A DNA stretch of 17,043 nt, taken from Actinomycetota bacterium (GTDB lineage Bacteria; Actinomycetota; Actinomycetes; S36-B12; UBA10799). The translations under genes were made by a program, and so were the position numbers. Each line of letters begins with the position of its first letter. The first letter of the stretch is position 1. The notes under the pieces are model-generated. The model was not told the origin of the DNA. It saw only the letters and a list, made by a program, of their open reading frames with translations, and ran no database searches. Of this stretch, positions 13,869 to 17,043 are shown piece by piece. The stretch spans positions 1 to 17,043 of the forward strand of contig JAUPKM010000066.1 in NCBI GenBank assembly GCA_030837445.1, in the 5' to 3' direction.

Positions 13869-15322
13869 TGGCGACTCTTGCGTTGGTGTTACCGGTGGCG
13901 CTCTGCGTGGCCACGGGTCTGCTGGCTGCGGTTGCGCGTGCCACCGGCTTGTGGCGCTGGGTCGGCGTGATCTCGTCGGTCGGCATCCTCGGGTGTGCCT
14001 TGCTGCTCTCTGCGGCAGTCCTGGCCGGACAGCACCCCACCGCGCTGGGCGGGCTGCTTGCTGCGGATGCGCTGTCGGCATTCATGCTGGTGGTCATCGG
14101 GTGTGTCGGACTGGTGGCTTCCTGGGCTGGCTTCGGAGCCGGTCGGGACTGGACCTACGGCTCGCTCGTGGGTCTCTTTCTTGGGGCCATGTCCCTGGCG
14201 GTGCTGACCGACAACCTCGGCGTCCTGTTGGTCGCGATTGAGGCGACCACGGTGGCGACCGCCTTTCTGGTTGGCCACGAGGGATCCCGGCGTTCGCTGG
14301 AGGCCGCCTGGAAATACGTGATTCTGGGGTCGGCGGGAATCGCATTGGCATTCCTCGGGGTGGTGCTGCTGTACACGGCCACGCTGGCGGCCGAACAACC
14401 GACACTGTCCTGGGCGGCTCTGGCCAGCGGTCAGGTCACGGGGCTGGACCCGTCCCTGATGCGACTTGCAGGCGGCCTGATGGTGCTCGGATTCGCGACC
14501 AAGGTCGGCCTGGCACCGATGCACAGTTGGTTGCCAGACGCGCACAGTCAAGCCCCTGCACCGGTCTCCGGCCTGATGTCCGGCGTGCTGCTGTCGGTGG
14601 CGTTCTATGCGATTCTGCGGGTCCAGGCGGTGGTGGACGAGGTGGTGGGGCCACAGTTCCTGCGTGGCATCCTGATCGCGGCCGGCCTCGCGTCGCTGGC
14701 AGTCGCGGGGCTACTACTGATCCGGCAACGCGACCTCAAGCGGATGCTCGCGTACTCGAGTGTCGAACACATGGGGATCGTCGCGCTGGCCGCCGCAATC
14801 GGGGGGCCGGTGGCGATCACTGCTGCCCTGCTCCATGTACTGGGCCACGGGTTGGTCAAGTCAAGTTTGTTCGTGGTGTCGGGACGGATCCTGGTCGCAG
14901 AGGGAACGGCGAGCATCCCGGCTATTCGACGACTCGCCAGTCGTCGACCCGACTTGGCATCCCCCCTCATTGTCGGTCTCGTCGCGCTGCTCGGCCTTCC
15001 ACCGTTCAGTCTCTTCTTCACTGAAGTGGCGATCGCGTTTGCCGGTGTGGAGGCGGGGCTCGGTTGGGTGGTCGCCGTGGCTGTCCTGTTGCTGCTGGTC
15101 GTGTTCGCCGCGATTGTGCGACTCGGGGCCCACATGACACTTGGGGTTACCGACCCCCGCGTTGAACCGGAAACGTCGGATGGTCGTCGGGCCCGCGCCG
15201 GGTTCGGACGACAACTGCCAATCGTGGCGGCTTTCGGGGCGGCCATCGTTGTCGGCTTCGCGGTCGGCCCCCTACCGGCACTGCTGGACGCTGCCGGACA
15301 ACTGCTGACGGTGCGAAGATGA
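13868..15322 (+). CDS. hycQ: HyfF-like antiporter subunit (proton-conducting membrane protein)
   Basis: 484 residues. The second antiporter-type subunit of the operon, with about 13-14 transmembrane helices. Conserved features: Glu125 in VAIEATTVATAF, Lys149 in WKYVILGSAGIAL, Lys212 in FATKVGLAPMHSWLPDAHSQAPAPVSGLMSG, DLKRMLAYSSVEHMG (289-303) and Lys331 in GHGLVKSSLF. These correspond to the buried Glu/Lys chain used for proton transfer in NuoM/N-type subunits, so it is likely functional. It is shorter than the HyfB-like subunit and lacks that subunit's C-terminal extension. Translation is coupled at both ends: TGATG at the start and an ATGA overlap with the next gene at the end. Corresponds to Rv0086 (hycQ). 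Confidence 0.9.
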   Translation: MATLALVLPVALCVATGLLAAVARATGLWRWVGVISSVGILGCALLLSAAVLAGQHPTALGGLLAADALSAFMLVVIGCVGLVASWAGFGAGRDWTYGSLVGLFLGAMSLAVLTDNLGVLLVAIEATTVATAFLVGHEGSRRSLEAAWKYVILGSAGIALAFLGVVLLYTATLAAEQPTLSWAALASGQVTGLDPSLMRLAGGLMVLGFATKVGLAPMHSWLPDAHSQAPAPVSGLMSGVLLSVAFYAILRVQAVVDEVVGPQFLRGILIAAGLASLAVAGLLLIRQRDLKRMLAYSSVEHMGIVALAAAIGGPVAITAALLHVLGHGLVKSSLFVVSGRILVAEGTASIPAIRRLASRRPDLASPLIVGLVALLGLPPFSLFFTEVAIAFAGVEAGLGWVVAVAVLLLLVVFAAIVRLGAHMTLGVTDPRVEPETSDGRRARAGFGRQLPIVAAFGAAIVVGFAVGPLPALLDAAGQLLTVRR

Positions 15323-16827
15323 CCGGCGAGTCGGCGGCTCCGAGGCGGTCGAGCCGAGTGGTGTCGGTGCACCTGCTTCGGGCGACCCTGAGCGGCCTGT
15401 TGGATGATGGCTTCGCTGTCGCCCTGGTGTCGGCTCGGCTGGTGGGCGACCGGGTTCAGATCAGTTATGCGATGGTTCGTGCGGTCGACGACGCTCGCGT
15501 TGAGGTGCAGATCAGCGTTGCGGCGGGTGGTGAATTTCCCAGTGCGGCTGATCTCAGCTACCCGCTCGGGCGGTTCGAACGGGAGATCCGCGACCTGTTC
15601 GGTGTGACGCCATCGGGTCATCCGATGCCCTATCGGCTGGTGCGGCACGGTCACTGGCCACGAGGCTGGTACCCGATGGTTGCGGAACCGGGGATGGTCC
15701 CCGCCTTTGAGGATGACGCCGGTGAGTATCCATTCACTCCTGTGCAAGGCGCCGGGGTGTATGAGATTCCAGTTGGTCCCGTCCATGCCGGCCTAATTGA
15801 GCCGGGGCACTTCCGCTTCTCGGTGGTGGGCGAAACCATCTTGCGTATGAAGGCGCGGTTGTGGTTCCTGCACCGCGGGATCGAGCGCCTCTTCGTCGGA
15901 CGTACCCCGGCGCAGGCGATCGAGCTGACGGAGCGGGTGAGTGGGGACACGGCGGTTGGGCACACCCTCGCCTTCTGCCTCGCGGTTGAAGAGGCTCTCG
16001 ACATGCCTGTTCCCGACAACGTCCAGTTGGTTCGGGCGATGCTGCTGGAGCTCGAACGCGTCTACAACCACCTAGGTGACCTCGGAGCGATGGCCAATGA
16101 TGTGGGCTTCAGCTTCGCCAACAGCCACGCACAACGCCTACGGGAGGAGATGCTGCGGCTGAACGACCATCTCACCGGCCACCGATTGCTCCGGGGCGGG
16201 ATCGGCATCGGAACGGCCCACGCCAGTGCCTTGCCAGACCGGGATTTCCTGCGATCCATCGCGGATCAAGTGCAGAAACTTGTCGCAGTCACGCTGGGCA
16301 ACCGAACTGTCCTCGACCGATTCTCTGGGACGGCGATCCTGCCCATGGAGGCCGCCCTCGACCTCGGCACGCTGGGATACGTCGCGCGGGCGAGCGGAAT
16401 CGACATGGACGCGCGGCGCGATCATGCCTTCTGTGAGCTACCCACTAGTTTCGCGGTCACCATCGAGAAAGCCGGTGACGCCCTTGCCCGCTATCGCGTG
16501 CGGGTTGGCGAGCTGGCGATCTCGCTCCGACTGCTCGAGGACATCACCGAGGAGTTGCGAGTCGGTCGGTCAGTACCAGCGGCAGGGACTGCGGCCGCGC
16601 GGTCGTCTGCGCGCACCTCGGGGCTTGGGCTGGTCGAGGGTTGGCGCGGTCGTATCGCTCACCGGGTGGAGTTCCGCGCCGACGGAACTTTGGCCAGCGT
16701 GAAGATCGTCGACCCGTCGTTTCTGAATTGGCCGGCCCTCGGGGTGGCGCTTGCCGACACGATCGTGCCCGACTTCCCGCTGGCCAACAAGAGCTTCAAT
16801 CAGTCCTACGCAGGCAATGACCTCTGA
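15319..16827 (+). CDS. hycE: HycE/HyfG-like NuoC-NuoD fusion lacking the Ni-Fe ligands (Ehr large subunit)
   Basis: 502 residues from ATG 15319 (ATGA overlap). Residues 1-125 are NuoC-like, with YPLGRFEREIRDLFGVTPSG (81-100) and HPMPYR. From about residue 150 to the end it is NuoD/hydrogenase-large-subunit-like, with PVGPVHAGLIEPGHFRF, FLHRGIERL and DVGFSFAN. In true [NiFe] enzymes four Cys (RxCxxC near the start, DPCxxC at the end) hold the metal centre. Here the first motif reads RVSGDT (206-211), with Ser208 and Thr211 in the Cys positions. The C-terminus NKSFNQSYAGNDL has Ser496 and Gly499 where I align the second pair. A Ni-Fe site is therefore not possible, and no C-terminal processing extension remains. 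The protein resembles the quinone-site subunit of complex I. Corresponds to Rv0087 (hycE). Confidence 0.92.
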   Translation: MTGESAAPRRSSRVVSVHLLRATLSGLLDDGFAVALVSARLVGDRVQISYAMVRAVDDARVEVQISVAAGGEFPSAADLSYPLGRFEREIRDLFGVTPSGHPMPYRLVRHGHWPRGWYPMVAEPGMVPAFEDDAGEYPFTPVQGAGVYEIPVGPVHAGLIEPGHFRFSVVGETILRMKARLWFLHRGIERLFVGRTPAQAIELTERVSGDTAVGHTLAFCLAVEEALDMPVPDNVQLVRAMLLELERVYNHLGDLGAMANDVGFSFANSHAQRLREEMLRLNDHLTGHRLLRGGIGIGTAHASALPDRDFLRSIADQVQKLVAVTLGNRTVLDRFSGTAILPMEAALDLGTLGYVARASGIDMDARRDHAFCELPTSFAVTIEKAGDALARYRVRVGELAISLRLLEDITEELRVGRSVPAAGTAAARSSARTSGLGLVEGWRGRIAHRVEFRADGTLASVKIVDPSFLNWPALGVALADTIVPDFPLANKSFNQSYAGNDL

Positions 16828-16923
16828 CGGTTGGATGACTCCCACCTCAGCCGTGACCGCCACTTGCATGCGACGCGGTCGGTCGAAAGGCGACGATTCG
16901 GTCCACGTGGAACGGATCACACG
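16828..16923. other. Convergent intergenic gap with weak inverted repeats
   Basis: Between the convergent hycE-like and VOC genes. GACCGC (16855-16860) and GCGGTC (16875-16880) could form a 6-bp stem with a 14-nt loop, and TCCACGTGGA (16902-16911) is a perfect 10-bp palindrome. Either could mark a terminator, but neither is strong and no U-run follows. Confidence 0.25.
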
Positions 16924-17043
16924 TCAGTCCAGACAGAACTCGTTACCCTCAGGATCCGCCATCACGATGTGTCCCGCGCTCATCGGCGGGGCTGGCTCGT
17001 GGCGACGCAGCCGGGTTGCTCCAAGGGCGACGAGTCGTTGGCA
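16924..17043 (-). CDS. VOC/glyoxalase-superfamily protein, C-terminal fragment
   Basis: Only the last 39 residues lie in the window; the frame runs open off the right edge. The end GHIVMADPEGNEFCLD matches the C-terminal motif of glyoxalase/bleomycin-resistance/dioxygenase (VOC) proteins, where the Glu of 'GNEF' is usually a metal ligand. Upstream of it the sequence reads RLVALGATRLRRHEP, a typical VOC helix-turn segment. The exact activity cannot be judged from this piece. It points towards the hycE-like gene and is not part of that operon. Confidence 0.82.
   Translation of the reverse strand, partial: CQRLVALGATRLRRHEPAPPMSAGHIVMADPEGNEFCLD

Noticed and set aside
9437..16827. Annotation of the operon as an active formate hydrogenlyase or hydrogenase-4
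   Set aside because: The large subunit has no cysteine at any of the four Ni-Fe ligand positions, and ferredoxin and formate dehydrogenase subunits are absent.
9437..16827. Operon as part of respiratory complex I (nuo)
   Set aside because: Only one each of NuoB-, CD- and H-like genes plus HyfE/HyfF-type subunits; NuoE, F, G, I and J are missing, and the order is that of Hyf/Ehr operons.
16902..16911. Palindrome TCCACGTGGA as an operator
   Set aside because: It lies between convergent genes where no promoter is expected, and short GC-rich palindromes are common here.

Overview
The window is high-GC DNA with frequent GTG starts, 4-nt start/stop overlaps and TANNNT-type -10 boxes directly upstream of start codons. 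These traits point to an actinobacterium. Gene order in the right half matches the Mycobacterium tuberculosis Rv0081-Rv0087 locus as I recall it, which supports a mycobacterium-related or other high-GC actinobacterial origin. I cannot name the genus. I see no tRNA, rRNA, CRISPR array, insertion sequence or phage gene.

Left part (1-7140, all minus strand). In order of transcription from right to left: a secreted metallophosphoesterase (5611-7140); a roughly 460-bp non-coding stretch with a long hairpin (5518-5550); an AI-2E-family membrane protein (3983-5146) with a well-formed promoter and an 11-bp inverted repeat next to its -35 box; a 55-residue unknown protein (3747-3914); a 598-residue Vps62-like protein with a membrane tail (1941-3737); and a Cys-type sulfatase (1-1814) cut by the left edge.

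Middle part (7141-9436). A 41-bp divergent intergenic region carries two face-to-face -10 boxes, each 7 nt from a start codon. It separates the phosphoesterase from a plus-strand secreted matrixin-like zinc protease (7182-7895). A lipoprotein of unknown function (7986-9284) follows, again apparently leaderless.

Right part (9437-16827). This is a compact seven-gene operon: an ArsR-family regulator; a NuoB/HycG-like [4Fe-4S] subunit; a HyfB-like antiporter subunit; a HycD/NuoH-like subunit; a HyfE-like subunit; a HyfF-like antiporter subunit; and a HycE-like NuoC-NuoD fusion. All junctions after the second gene overlap by 1 to 4 nt. The iron-sulfur and ion-channel residues are kept, but all four cysteines that would hold the Ni-Fe centre are replaced (Ser208, Thr211, Ser496, Gly499 by eye alignment). 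No ferredoxin-type subunit is present between the regulator and the last gene. The operon therefore looks like an energy-converting hydrogenase-related (Ehr) complex rather than a hydrogenase. Its substrate and electron partner are unknown, and it is the most interesting system here. A convergent VOC-family gene fragment (16924-17043, minus) closes the window.
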